From positions 4,216,001 to 4,280,000 of the forward strand of contig OW051496.1 in the NCBI GenBank assembly GCA_932521035.1: a DNA stretch of 64,000 bases. Direction: 5' to 3'. The notes below the pieces were generated by a model. It did no database searches, was not told the DNA's origin, and saw only the letters and a program-made list of their open reading frames with translations. The DNA is from Oscheius dolichura. Its lineage: Eukaryota; Nematoda; Chromadorea; Rhabditida; Rhabditidae. The position numbers and the translations under genes were made by a program. Shown piece after piece: positions 1 through 10,585 of the stretch. Positions within the stretch are counted from its first letter, which is position 1, and the number at the start of each line of letters is the position of its first letter.

Positions 1-2983
1 TTCCTAGAGCCCGTTCCTCTTCCCGGGCCAGAGGGAATTCGAGGGCGAGAGATCCGGAATCAGACAACAACCTTTTGAGGAGCTTTCAAAATAGGATTTC
101 GGAACGAGGAACGCGATTTCTATCATCTGGAGATGGTGAGATTCATTTTATTTTATCTTTTATCCATTGCTTTAGCCTCTTCCTGCCTCTTGAACAAACT
201 GCCGCTGGAGATCCTCGACCTGATCCTTCGCTATTCCCTGGGAAATGAACTGAATGTGCGTCAACTGGAATCGCTTTCAGAGGTCTCGTCCGGAATGTAC
301 CTGGTGGCCAGGTAGCGTCTCCTTCCCTTTTCATTTATAACGTCTCTTCTCAGGGGCAACGAGCTGTGGAGGCAGATTCATTTCCGTTCTCTCGGTGTCA
401 ATCAGAACCACTACCAGGATCCGACCATCAACTGGAGGGAACTGTACCTCAGCCATCCACATCTTCGGTTCGAGGGAGTCTACCTCTCCAAGATCACCTA
501 CATCAAACACGGGGAGACTGGCTTCCAGGTGGGCACCCTATCCCTTTTTATTTAATAAGTTATTTATCCTCCAGGACAGCAACTATCGCCCTTGGCATAC
601 GGTAGTCTACCTACGTCTGATTCGATTCTTTGCGGATGGCTTGGCTCTGATGACAACCTCCTCCGATCTTCCGCAAGTCGCTGTCAATCTCCTGAAGTAC
701 AAGACCCCGCTAAAGGCCGATACGACCATCTCCAGCGGGGCATGGTACCAGGAGGACGAAAGGATCATTCTCCAGGTGGGACGGCTACATAAAGGGGCAG
801 AAGTCTAGAAGAGGTCCCTTTATGGGTGATGGGCCGGGACGCCCGGACTACCCCAGCCTGTTGGTCAAGGACCACGCCAAGTGTCGCGCATGGATAAAAA
901 AGCTGATACAACAGGGGCATCGAAAAGAAGAGAAGAAGAAGGTGAAGAAGGGAAGGCACGCCCCGGCCCCGATACCCCTGCCCGAGAAAATAAGAAAAGA
1001 AGAACAACATCTGTTTATTCCCAGTTGTATCTTTCATGTGTTTCTACTACTTGAGAGGAGCCACCATCCAGGGGAAGAAGTCCTTCCACTTGGCGACGAC
1101 TTCAGCCATGGTGGGGCGCTGCTGAGGAGTGCCACTCAAGACGCTGCTCATGAGGAACTCCTTCACTTCATTGCGGACGGCATCGGGATAGGGGTACCGA
1201 TAGCCGATAACCACCTGCCTAGCCACGTCAGCTACACTCATTGCAGGATACGGCTCAGCGCCGTCACTGTAGATTTCCCAGACCATAATCCCGTAGGCCC
1301 AGACGTCGGTCTTCTGGGTGAAGCAGGCCGTACTAAGCACTTCCGGGGCCAGCCATCTGATGGGGACACGGGAGTGAGGCTCCATCTGGAAGCTGGTTCC
1401 TTCTCGGGACAGGCCGAAGTCGGCAATCTTAACGTTATTATTGCCATAGAGGCAATTCCTAGCGGCTATGTCCCGATGAAGGACGTTGTGCCGATGGATG
1501 TAGTCCAGGCCCCAGGCCGCCTGGATCATCATTTCCGTCAGCTTCTCCGGGGGCTGTTTCACTTTCTTGAGGTACGAGTCCAAGGCGCCCTCGCTGCAAA
1601 CTTCCATCAGCACCATCAGCGGCTCCTGAAGCGTGGCCACACCATAGAACCTGAAACTGCAGTACGCCGAAAAGCGAGAGAATAGCCCACTTGACGACGT
1701 TAGGGTGGTCGAATCGCCGCATCAACCTGGCCTCGGTCATGATCTCTTTGATCTGCTCCTTGGTTACAGTCTCCATCTTGGCCAGCTTGATGGCCACGGC
1801 CACCTCGATATATTCGGCGCTGGCCTTCGACGTCGCCGTTTTCCCGGTGGCATTGTGATTGGTGGTGGATTTAGCTACCTTGTTGGCGGTGCGTATCTTC
1901 AACGTGCCCAGAGAGACCTCGCCGAAGGCTCCCTCGCCCAGCTTCTTGCCCACTGTGATGTTCTCGTGTGCGTGTTCCCATGGCTGCCGCATGACCGGAA
2001 ACAGGAGGCACACTCCGCCCTTCTTTGTCACTGGCGTCCCCTTCAGGTGAAAGGCCACCATCTCAGGAATCGTCGTGAAGCCGAACTTCTCGATGACGTA
2101 TTTGCCGCTCGGGGTGCGGGAGATGATGAAATGCTTGAGGCCTTCCTTTCCTATGTGTTCGTTGAGCATCATCGACAGGATGAAGGACTTCTCGCCTTTC
2201 CGAGCTTCCGAGTAACGGATCAGGAATTCGCCGTTGCGGCGGAGCAGACTGAGCATGTCTTCGCGAGGCAGCAGACCATGATAGTACTCCTCTTTGGACA
2301 GCTCCCTGAAAACATGGGCATACTGTAGGATACAACAAAGCGGAGCGCCTGCGAACTTGATTCAGTGCGCCCGCATCCTCCTCGGCCGAAACGGACGCGT
2401 GCGCAGTGAGCGCATACGAGTAAAAAAGAGACACCAACCGGGCGACTCGGTCTCCATCAAATTTTTCAGCTGCGTTGTATTGCTGCATCCTAAGACGGGC
2501 AACAAGAGAAGAATGAAGCTTTTGGGGATTATGAGCCCTTATATAGACTGGCTTGGATCTCCCCTGATATTTCCCGTCTATACAACAAACCCAAGCAAAC
2601 CCCCGGGTCCTCCTGATATCTTCTAGTCGACTTTTTATTACAAAACCGAGTTTCCAGGTCCGTCGAGAGTATCCTCCTCCACCTGAGCCCAAATATCCCC
2701 GTCGAATTAGACGACCTCCCGTCGAGGAACATGGGGTAGGTGGCCTCTCTTTACTTTCAGTTTCCCTTCTCCATTTTTCTAGGTGGCCAAGCACACATTC
2801 CGTGTTGTGTTCCGCCTCGTCCAGTTGAAAATCCCCGGCAGGTGGGGTCTCCAATGGTTGGAGTACCACTGTACCGTGACTTATCTGAACGGAGAGACGA
2901 GTCAGACAGATTTGGAGGCGGAGAAGAACTCCCAAGAATACCCACCTCTTCGGTTCGTCCGGGTCAAATCCTACCAGGAATAG
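1..2983 (+). CDS. FBXO9: F-box only protein 9 (FBXO9) ortholog, 5' end outside window
   Basis: Substrate-recognition subunit of an SCF (Skp1-Cul1-F-box) ubiquitin ligase; acts in the cytoplasm. Exons read by eye: <3-135, 176-311, 354-528, 575-775, 2658-2735, 2783-2983 (stop TAG). The F-box is visible around 190-320 (LPLEILDLILRY). Exon 3 carries the FBXO9 signature (TINWRELYLSHPHLRF, then YLSKITYI) and exon 4 the YRPWHTVVYLRLIRFFADG stretch; in the known family these two are adjacent, as here. The last two exons give KYPRRIRRPPVEE and FVRVKSYQE, matching the C-terminal FBXO9 homology region, and they show that the gene resumes after a 1,882 bp intron (776-2657). That intron contains a complete antisense tyrosine kinase. 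The N-terminal TPR-like part lies upstream of the window. Identification is confident; the exact 5' exon limit is not. Confidence 0.9.
1047..2488 (-). CDS. SH2-domain non-receptor tyrosine kinase (Fer/Fes-like, short form), nested in FBXO9 intron
   Basis: Cytoplasmic tyrosine kinase. Three exons: 2357-2488, 1691-2322, 1047-1650, with introns of 34 and 40 nt; about 455 aa. Residues 1-44 are unrecognised. An SH2 domain follows (from KEEYYHGLLPRED; phosphotyrosine-binding arginine in GEFLIRYSE), then the kinase domain: glycine loop GEGAFGEVSLG, VAIK lysine, catalytic loop HRDIAARN, DFG, and APE. All key residues are present, so it should be active. There is no FCH/F-BAR or SH3 part, so it is about half the length of vertebrate Fer/Fes. 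Short SH2-kinases of this layout (SPE-8-like) are expanded in nematodes, where many are testis-expressed. A TATA box lies 50 bp upstream of the start. The whole gene except its first exon edge and promoter faces FBXO9 intron sequence on the other strand. Confidence 0.9.
2538..2545 (-). promoter_or_regulatory. TATA box of the nested kinase
   Basis: TATATAAG on the minus strand, 50 bp upstream of the kinase start at 2488. This implies a short 5' leader and an independent promoter inside the FBXO9 intron. Confidence 0.6.
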
Positions 2984-3182
2984 ACGGACGGACAACATGT
3001 AGATAGCCACAGTGCCCAGTCCTTTTTTGCCTTATCTTCTTCAGGATGTCGCTCTGTTTTCTGGAGGGGCTTTGTAAATTCTTCTGTACATAAAGATTTT
3101 ATCCGTTCTCCATGGCCTGTAGTTATTGGAATGCCACTTATTTGTCTCTTTATGTGCCCCTTCGTTTAACCGTCAATTTAGA

Positions 3183-5455
3183 ATGTCGACTCCGGCTGAT
3201 TTCAAACGAGCGGGAGACAAGAAGAAGAAACAGCCAAAAATGGTAAGGATTGAGGTATTGCCCCATTGGAGAACAGGTTCAGGCTCGTACGGTAGCCGCC
3301 ATCCCGCAGTACCACACCTCCCTGGCCACGTCCTCCACCCCGCCTAAGGCTCCACCTAATGGGTACAATACGAGGAACAACAACAGCTGGATATATCAAG
3401 TGAGTTGGCGGGACAGATGGGCCCTTAAATCTGCTTTTTATATAAAAAGCTCTTATGTAACGAACCTTTTTTTGGGTCTCCCTTCGGAAGACCCCATACG
3501 CTGTGTAGAGCTAAGGTGTAGGATTATCTGTGTCAAATATTAGAGCTCGGGAGTGAGGTACAGAGGAGGAACGGAGCCTCCAAGTTTCGAAATTGGTACA
3601 AGTTTTTTTCGAATTGGCCATCGAGAGTAGACTCATTCGATAGAGCTATGCTGGGCTGCCAAATTTCAGGTGCTGAGAGTGTTACAATGAGGAGAAAAAT
3701 GAGTTTTAACATGAAAAAATGCTATTTTTCTGCGACATCAAATGTTCGATTCAGGCTTGACTGGGGTCATTCGATAGAGCTCAAATGCAAGACTGCAAAA
3801 AGTATGAGAATGTATAATGTTAAATTTCGCGAGTTATGGTCGTTTTTATCTGTGCCGGTCCCCAATGGCGCAATGCGCTATTGCAGATCGCGCGCTCAAA
3901 AGGTCGCGGGTTCGACTCCTGTCGCGGTCAAACACTTTTGCTTTTTAGTTTTACGTCTATTTAGTCTAATTACACGTCTCGGAAGCATACTACGCGCTCA
4001 GAACCTCTCCAAAAGCGGGCAAGAACCGCACACGGACGTTGCCTAACACCGACCGGCGCGTCCGGGCGCGCGGCTTCCTAGTCTCGTATAAAATCACAAA
4101 TGCTTACTTCTTCGCCAAGCGGAGAGTCTATCCCGCGCGGAAGCTTGAGTAGGCCCTTTGGGGTGTCCGAACAGGTTTATAAGAAATAATGTGCTGAGGC
4201 TACCGTGCCCTCAAACGCAGCTTCTTCCCCAACGTTGACTTACAGAACCAGCCGAACCATCGACAGAACGAATTCGGCAGAAATGGCCCGAATGGCTACG
4301 ACTTCACCCGGGACAGCTACTCGGGAGGATGGATGTTCACCGACTTCTCCCATCCAGCCGGCGGCCGTCAGCCTTTTCGGTAGATCTTTCTCTACCATTT
4401 TCATTATTTCTTCTTCTAGTCCTCAGCAGAATTATAAAAACAATAAGCAGAAGAAGAATAACACCCAACCAGCTGAATGTTCAGCGAATGCCCCACCAAG
4501 TGCTTCGAAAACGGAGCTGGCCCTGCCTGCGGTAATTCGTCTTCTTTTTCTGGAGAATAGCTTTGATTTTTAGGTGAAAGAGGCGCCGATCAGCATGAAT
4601 ACGATGGACTTTGTCATCCAGCCAGAGAATCTCGTCTGCTTCAGTGGAAAACTACACTTTCTCTCCAATATGTATCGAGTATGCGGGTATCAGACGGCCG
4701 ATGGCCCTCATTTCAGTGTAAGCTGGTGATCGACAACAATATCTACTCGAGTGTCGAGCATTATTACCAGTCTACGAAAGTCTTCACCTTCATCGGACCA
4801 CAGGGATCCCAGCAGATGAAAGGGGTCAGTTCGTGCGGTTAGACTCATCCTCCTTTCCTTTTCAGCTGACAAACGGGGCACAGGTCAAGGCCGAGTCCCA
4901 CCGTATTCTGAAGAATATAGCAAAGGGACAGATTGAAGAGTGGAAGATAAAAGAAGCCCCGAAGATCATCAACTACGCCATCCATGAGAAGTTCAAGCAG
5001 AATCCCGAATTGAAGGCACAGTTGGCAGCCACGGGATCCGCCATCCTGGCCCAGAGCTTTGTAAAGTGGGAACTCTCTTTATTTAGAGGAACCTCTTTCT
5101 AGGGACAACGTCTACGCCACGGCTGCCTACATGGACGAGGTCAAGGAATGGGCAAAAGCCAACGCCGGCCAGATCTATCGGGTATTGTCGCCTCTCCCTT
5201 GACCGTGTTTTTCAGCTGCCTGTTGACTGCCACGACCCGGCCAACATTGACTTTATCCCCCTCGTGGCCAAGGGACGCAACCTTCTGGGAGCTCTGCTCA
5301 TGCTGGTCAGTGTCCTCTAGAGTTTTTGGAAGAAGAGTATTCAGACCCGTAGAGATCTGACCGATGTCCCTGCCAAGCAGCCAGCCATGCAGGTGTCCAT
5401 GCTCCAAGCCGAGGCTAACCGAGCCGCCGATCTCATGAATTCGCTAAATCTCTAG
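3183..5455 (+). CDS. NADAR-domain protein
   Basis: NADAR (YbiA-like) domains belong to N-glycosidases acting on ADP-ribose-type substrates; some remove ADP-ribose from guanine or act in riboflavin-related chemistry. Exons: 3183-3242, 3277 to about 3399 (the 3' end of this exon is uncertain in phase), 4221-4379, 4420-4531, 4574-4678, 4717-4824, 4866-5065, 5103-5181, 5216-5305, 5345-5455. The first ~150 residues are low-complexity (Lys-rich start, then Asn/Gln-rich). The NADAR core starts at FSGKLHFLSNMYR and continues with IYSSVEHYYQSTKVF, then the NPELKAQLAATG helix, all typical. The C-terminal ~90 residues after the core are not recognised. The intron 3400-4220 is far longer than the others and carries a tRNA-like element and a perfect palindrome. 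Total about 380 aa. Domain call is strong; cellular role is inference. Confidence 0.8.
3433..3450. repeat. 18-bp perfect palindrome (copy 1)
   Basis: GCTTTTTATATAAAAAGC is self-complementary over 18 bp. The identical 18-mer recurs at 40209-40226; both copies sit in unusually long introns. Confidence 0.7.
3633..3781. repeat. Direct repeat TCATTCGATAGAGCT, two copies
   Basis: The 15-mer TCATTCGATAGAGCT occurs at 3633-3647 and again at 3767-3781, inside the long intron of the NADAR gene. This suggests that inserted repetitive DNA accounts for much of the intron. Family unknown. Confidence 0.55.
3853..3930 (+). repeat. tRNA-Arg-like pseudogene or tRNA-derived SINE head
   Basis: An A-box-like ATGGCGCAATGC (about 3864-3876) and a perfect B-box GGGTTCGACTCC (about 3908-3919) are spaced as in a tRNA. 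The 3' half (variable loop, T arm, GTCGCGGTCA acceptor) resembles tRNA-Arg. The 5' acceptor does not pair with the 3' acceptor and no proper anticodon stem forms, so it is a decayed tRNA or the head of a SINE rather than a working tRNA. Confidence 0.5.
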
Positions 5456-5592
5456 CCATAATTGTATTCCCACCCCCACTGCCCTCTTTCTGTGATCCTT
5501 TTGGCCAACAACAAAGTATCGATGTTTATTGTACAGTCAGGGTATGCTGGGGACGGGGGATTAATAAGTTAGTAGACGAGAGACGACCATTA

Positions 5593-6013
<421 letters not shown>

Positions 6014-6415
6014 TATTCTTTCTGGAAATTAGATAATAATAAAAATAGAGCAGAAGAAGTATAAAACAGTGAGACAAACAAGGAAGTTCAAGAATATTAG
6101 GAGACAGGAGGAGACGGGAGGATGAGTAAGGGAGGATGGAAGTAAAGCTGAAGATAAGCAGTGGGATAAGGGTTGCTAAGCAATAGAAGAGGAGGAGAAC
6201 GTCCGGGAGAAAGTCGATAATACGGCCCGGGGGGTTAAATAGATTTCACCCCGGCAGACTCCGCCCAGTGGGCGTGGCCGCCTTGCTGGCTGCTATAAAG
6301 GCCGCCCTGGTCAATAGAACCGCGTCGCCTGCAGAAATCGTCTCGCTTGTCCTGTTTTTCCCTCAATTTCTATCGATTCTCGACTCTGTCATATCTTCCC
6401 ATTTCAGTCCTCGAT
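6014..6415. promoter_or_regulatory. Shared H2A/H2B divergent promoter
   Basis: The 402-bp gap between the two start codons holds TATAAAG at 6294-6300 facing H2B, a TATTTAA-like element at about 6235-6241 facing H2A, and a GC-box-like cluster (CCGCCC, GGGCGTGGCC) at about 6261-6280. The H2B leader may contain a small 5'UTR intron (CATTTCAG at about 6399-6406). Confidence 0.6.
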
Positions 6416-6831
6416 ATGCCTCCTAAACCCAGCGCCAAGGGAGCCAAGAAGGCCGCCAAGAGTCAGAAGGTCTCCCGCCCCACGGACAAGAAGAAGAGAA
6501 AGAACCGCAAGGAGTCCTACGCCGTGTACATCTACCGTGTCCTGAAACAGGTTGGTCCCCTTCCTCCCGGGCCCTCTAACTGCTCCTTTTACAGGTCCAC
6601 CCCGACACGGGAGTCAGCTCCAAGGCCATGTCCATCATGAATTCCTTCGTGAATGACGTCTTCGAGCGGATCGCCGCGGAGGCCTCCCGCCTGGCTCACT
6701 ATAACAAGAAGAGTACCATCTCATCCCGCGAGGTCCAGACCGCCGTCCGCCTCATCCTCCCCGGAGAGTTGGCCAAGCACGCCGTCTCCGAAGGAACCAA
6801 GGCCGTCACCAAGTACACCTCCAGCAAGTAG
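6416..6831 (+). CDS. H2B: Histone H2B, one intron
   Basis: Core histone. Exons 6416-6550 and 6595-6831 (intron 44 nt), 123 aa. The Lys/Ala-rich tail ([18 protein letters not shown]) is followed by [15 protein letters not shown], then [40 protein letters not shown] and the C-terminal [15 protein letters not shown]. The intron interrupts right after KQ at the start of the histone fold. A downstream AATTAAA at about 6904 may serve polyadenylation; there is no obvious stem-loop. Confidence 0.95.
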
Positions 6832-7396
6832 ACGGCCACCTGCACTCCTCCTCCCCTCCTGTACCTAATACATCCCCGGAGCTTATTTATTCCATATTAA
6901 CACAATTAAACATATTACTCTACTCGTGTACAAGTTATAAATAGGGGAAGGACGCACAAACGGCCGACGACTGAACGTGGGCAGTGGACTGGGCCAGGGA
7001 TTTTGGAGAAAGCCAAACTCGGTAGGCTAGCTTAAAATGGGGAAAACTAACGATTATAAGCGACAAAAGTATGATTTCTGTGAAGTTGGGAGTGCGGCTG
7101 AAAAATAGAGTCAGATTCGGCCAGCCCTAAATAGATACCTATCCTTTAAAAGCCACTACAAGGCAAGGGATGACCCCTTCTGAAAGGTTATTTCGTCCAA
7201 GAGGATTCACAGTTCCAGGGTAGGCCTTCGCCTTCTTGTTTCCCTTCTTTTTCGTTCAAAACGCCTCTCACTTTTCCTAATCCACGAACAATTTTCCCCT
7301 CACATGATGTTCAAAACTCAATGTAAACAAGCGAAAGCATCGGTATATTCATTGATTACATGAGAAAATATACAGGAGATCGTGTGGCGGGCCGAA
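6832..7396. other. Intergenic, convergent H2B/H4 3' flanks
   Basis: About 560 bp, AT-rich, with AATTAAA near 6904. I searched for a histone-type 3' hairpin followed by a purine-rich element and saw none. Nothing else is recognisable. Confidence 0.5.
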
Positions 7397-7912
<516 letters not shown>

Positions 7913-8013
7913 TTAGGTTAAAACATATCGATTTGGGAGAGGAAACAACTGAAAATGTGTGAAAAGACCAGAGTTTTTATATTTCTAAAAGAGACGGCCC
8001 TATTGATCGCTGG

Positions 8014-8021
8014 CTTATATA
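8014..8021 (-). promoter_or_regulatory. TATA box of histone H4
   Basis: TATATAAG on the minus strand, about 130 bp upstream of the H4 start codon. Confidence 0.5.
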
Positions 8022-8340
8022 CTCCCCGGTCGGGTCTCCACGCCGTAATGCGAAAGAGATCGAGGCGAGGCGGTCGCGCAGCGGTTGAGGGGGAAAATTA
8101 GCATTTCGAACACGGTTCCTTCATGTAAACATACTCTTTTTCCTCCGGTAATGAGAAATGAGACGGAATTTGGTTTTTCTTGAATTGTAAAGAGAACCTT
8201 ATTTTTTAGCCTTTCCCGCGAAAGGGGCATAAAGACGCTGGCATTCAAAATCTCTTTCAGTTTCACTGTCTTCTTTCTTTTCATTTCATGGTTTTACAAT
8301 GTATAAAATAATTTCTCCTGACTCATATATACATTCACAG

Positions 8341-9250
8341 ATGGCAGACAATAATAGAGAGGACGATGAGGAAGACAATATTCGCCCGGTTGAATTGGAA
8401 ACGCATCGCTTCACTCCACCACCAATGGATCCGGATCAAGAAGCGGAAATTAGCAAACTTTCTGCGGAAATAGATGAAGCAGATAATTGGGAACTCACTA
8501 TTGAAGTAGGTGAAATTGCTTTCTTTTGTTTTATCCGATAATTATTTTCGTAGAATATTATTGGGCAAAAATGCTTTGCAAAAATTTTCAGGCTTCTAAA
8601 GACTGTTTCATAAGCATTTCTTACAGATTGTGGAAGTTGAAAAATCACCACCTAGAGAATTTCCCGAAGTGATCGCTACGCCTGATGAAGGATCTGACAA
8701 ACGTAGAAAATCTAAAACACCGAATAGGTTTGGGTTTTCTTCAATTTTTTGTTTGTTTTCACATTTCGCCATATTAGTAACTGCTTTTCAGCTCTGGAAA
8801 GAAAAGTAAAACTCGTTCTCCATTAATTCCTTTGGAATTTCCAGAAATGGAAAACAATACACCGAAAAGCTACAAGAGTAAAACTGGGACTCCAACCAGG
8901 TTAGTGACAATTTCTTTATTTTTTGACTTGGTTGGTAATGTATCTCGAGTTTTTCAGCAGTGAGAAAAGAAACATGTCTTCTCCATTGGTCGGATATGGT
9001 TTAGAAGAAGAACTTGTAGAGCCAATAGAAAATGATGAAAACGCCATTCCTCAGGCTCCCAAGTAAGTAAATTAATCACTAGTCCATATTGACTAGAAAG
9101 CCCGTACCACGTCGCAAGTCGATTGTGCAAAATCTCCGTAATGAATTCTCTACCCCAACTTCAAACCGTAAACGAAAATCAGTTGCTGATGAATTGACTG
9201 ATATGTTCGGCACCCCTAGATCGTCAAAGAAGAGGCTCAGTACGGAGTAA
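8341..9250 (+). CDS. Hypothetical charged protein with many SP/TP sites
   Basis: Exons 8341-8505, 8627-8727, 8792-8899, 8958-9062, 9097-9250 keep one frame to TAA, 210 aa. A CATTCACAG acceptor lies immediately before the start ATG, so the leader is probably spliced. The N-terminus is acidic (MADNNREDDEEDN). The remainder is rich in Lys/Arg and in proline-directed phosphorylation sites (ATPDEG, KTPNR, RSPL, TPKS, STPTS, FGTPRS), with short basic clusters (KPVPRRKS, NRKRKS, SSKKRLS) that look like nuclear localisation signals. I do not recognise the family. Composition suggests a small, disordered, cell-cycle-regulated nuclear protein; that is inference only. It is the first gene of an AT-rich block with two other nuclear-type genes. 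Confidence 0.6.
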
Positions 9251-9364
9251 AAACTATTTATCACGTCATTGTACATGCGCTATTTGTCATTTCCTTTTTG
9301 TGCATTTTTTCAGTTATAAATAAACTTTATACATCTAATTTTCCGTTTCCTCGTGTTAATTAGT

Positions 9365-9481
9365 TTTGAGGCATATAATCCTATTCCCCAACGACAAATG
9401 CTGGACGAAGTTGACAAAATATGGGCTTGTAGGCGCTTATTTCACTTCGGAAGCATCGTGAAGCCTCACATTAGCCTGTAG
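9365..9481 (+). other. Orphan exon-like ORF after an acceptor
   Basis: Directly after TTAATTAG there is an open 38-codon stretch ending in TAG (contains QMLDEVDKIWACRRLFHFGS). It might be an alternative last exon of the upstream gene or a remnant; no start or donor pairing could be proved. The rest of 9251-9603 shows nothing. Confidence 0.2.
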
Positions 9482-9603
9482 AAATATATATGTTTTGTTT
9501 ATAACAGTCTTTATCCACTATTTACATGACTACAAAAATCTGTATCGAAAAATCAGTATCATAAAAATATAGTTGAGTATACTACAGTAACATTCTTAGA
9601 ATA

Positions 9604-10416
9604 CTAGATGTCATCATCTGCTTCGTCAGTATTATAGCCAGAACCAGGTTTTGGACGATTCTTCTCAATAACTTCATCGACTTTTATTAATTCCTTTTCC
9701 AAAATGATCCTTAAACCAGATTTAATAATTAACATCAACGTACCTTCGTGTTCTTTTCTTAGCCGGTTTTACCGGTGTTAGTACAGGACGGTTAGCAGTA
9801 ATTTCTTTTAAATAACGTTTGCGCATAGAATCAGTCATTGCGTTGGAACATTCTTTTATTTTCTTCTTTCCTTTTCTAATGCTCGGCGTCTTCTGTTCCG
9901 AATCTGATTCCAATACCACAGGCGCAAAATGCCTTCTCCTTTGATCAGATCTTCTTTCATAAGAACTAAAAAACGTTTAAATTTAATTTACAATAATATA
10001 CTTTGAACTGAAAGAACGTTCTATTTCCTGCTCTAACCTTTTGGAGTGTTCATTGTATAGCCAGTGGCCCATCCATTCAGCTTCTTCGTCCTTCAATTCG
10101 TAAACATAGGTACTATGATATAACTCACTAAATCGTTTCTTCTTTCTTCGAAGGCGTCTGCTTTTGCATTTGGATCAAAAAGATCGTTAAATTCTAAAAA
10201 AAAAATCTCTAAACTTTTTAAATGAAAACATACTTCGTCGTCTTCCTTTAATCTTTGGACTTGGCGAATCGACTAAGATATTTTTAATAAGTGTCAGTAT
10301 AGCTGGCTTTCTAAGTCCTGAAAAACAAAAAAAACTGTATTTATAACAATTATTAATGGTGTGTCATCTTATGCATGCCAACCTTTACTAGCACCTTTTT
10401 GACCCTTGTCTGGCAT
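9604..10416 (-). CDS. Hypothetical basic protein, 199 aa
   Basis: Six exons: 10383-10416, 10234-10317, 10129-10193, 10002-10090, 9744-9965, 9604-9709; all joins are GT-AG and in phase. It starts MPDKGQKGASK and ends with an acidic tail (YNTDEADDDI). The middle has DEEAEWMGHWLYNEHSKRL followed by basic runs (ERRSDQRRRHF, KKRTRR). No domain is recognised. The mix of basic patches, a Ser/Asp-rich segment (VLESDSEQK) and an acidic tail fits a nuclear protein. It lies tail-to-tail with the gene at 8341-9250 and head-to-tail with the protease gene upstream, which shares its AT-rich composition. Confidence 0.6.
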
Positions 10417-10585
10417 TTATGATAGGCGAGTAGGAGCTAGTGCTTCTCAATTCTGAAATGCAAGTCATACTTTGAAAAAAATTAAATTGAAGTTGAAACA
10501 AACATAAGAATTGGTATGTATAAGAAACTTCTTGAAACAGTATAAGATAATATATATTAGATTTTTATTAATTATTACTACGAAA

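Noticed and set aside
822-1685. 287-codon plus-strand frame
   Set aside because: It is the antisense shadow of the kinase exon, whose catalytic motifs are on the minus strand.
3853-3930. Functional tRNA-Arg gene
   Set aside because: Acceptor arms do not pair and no anticodon stem forms, despite a perfect B-box.
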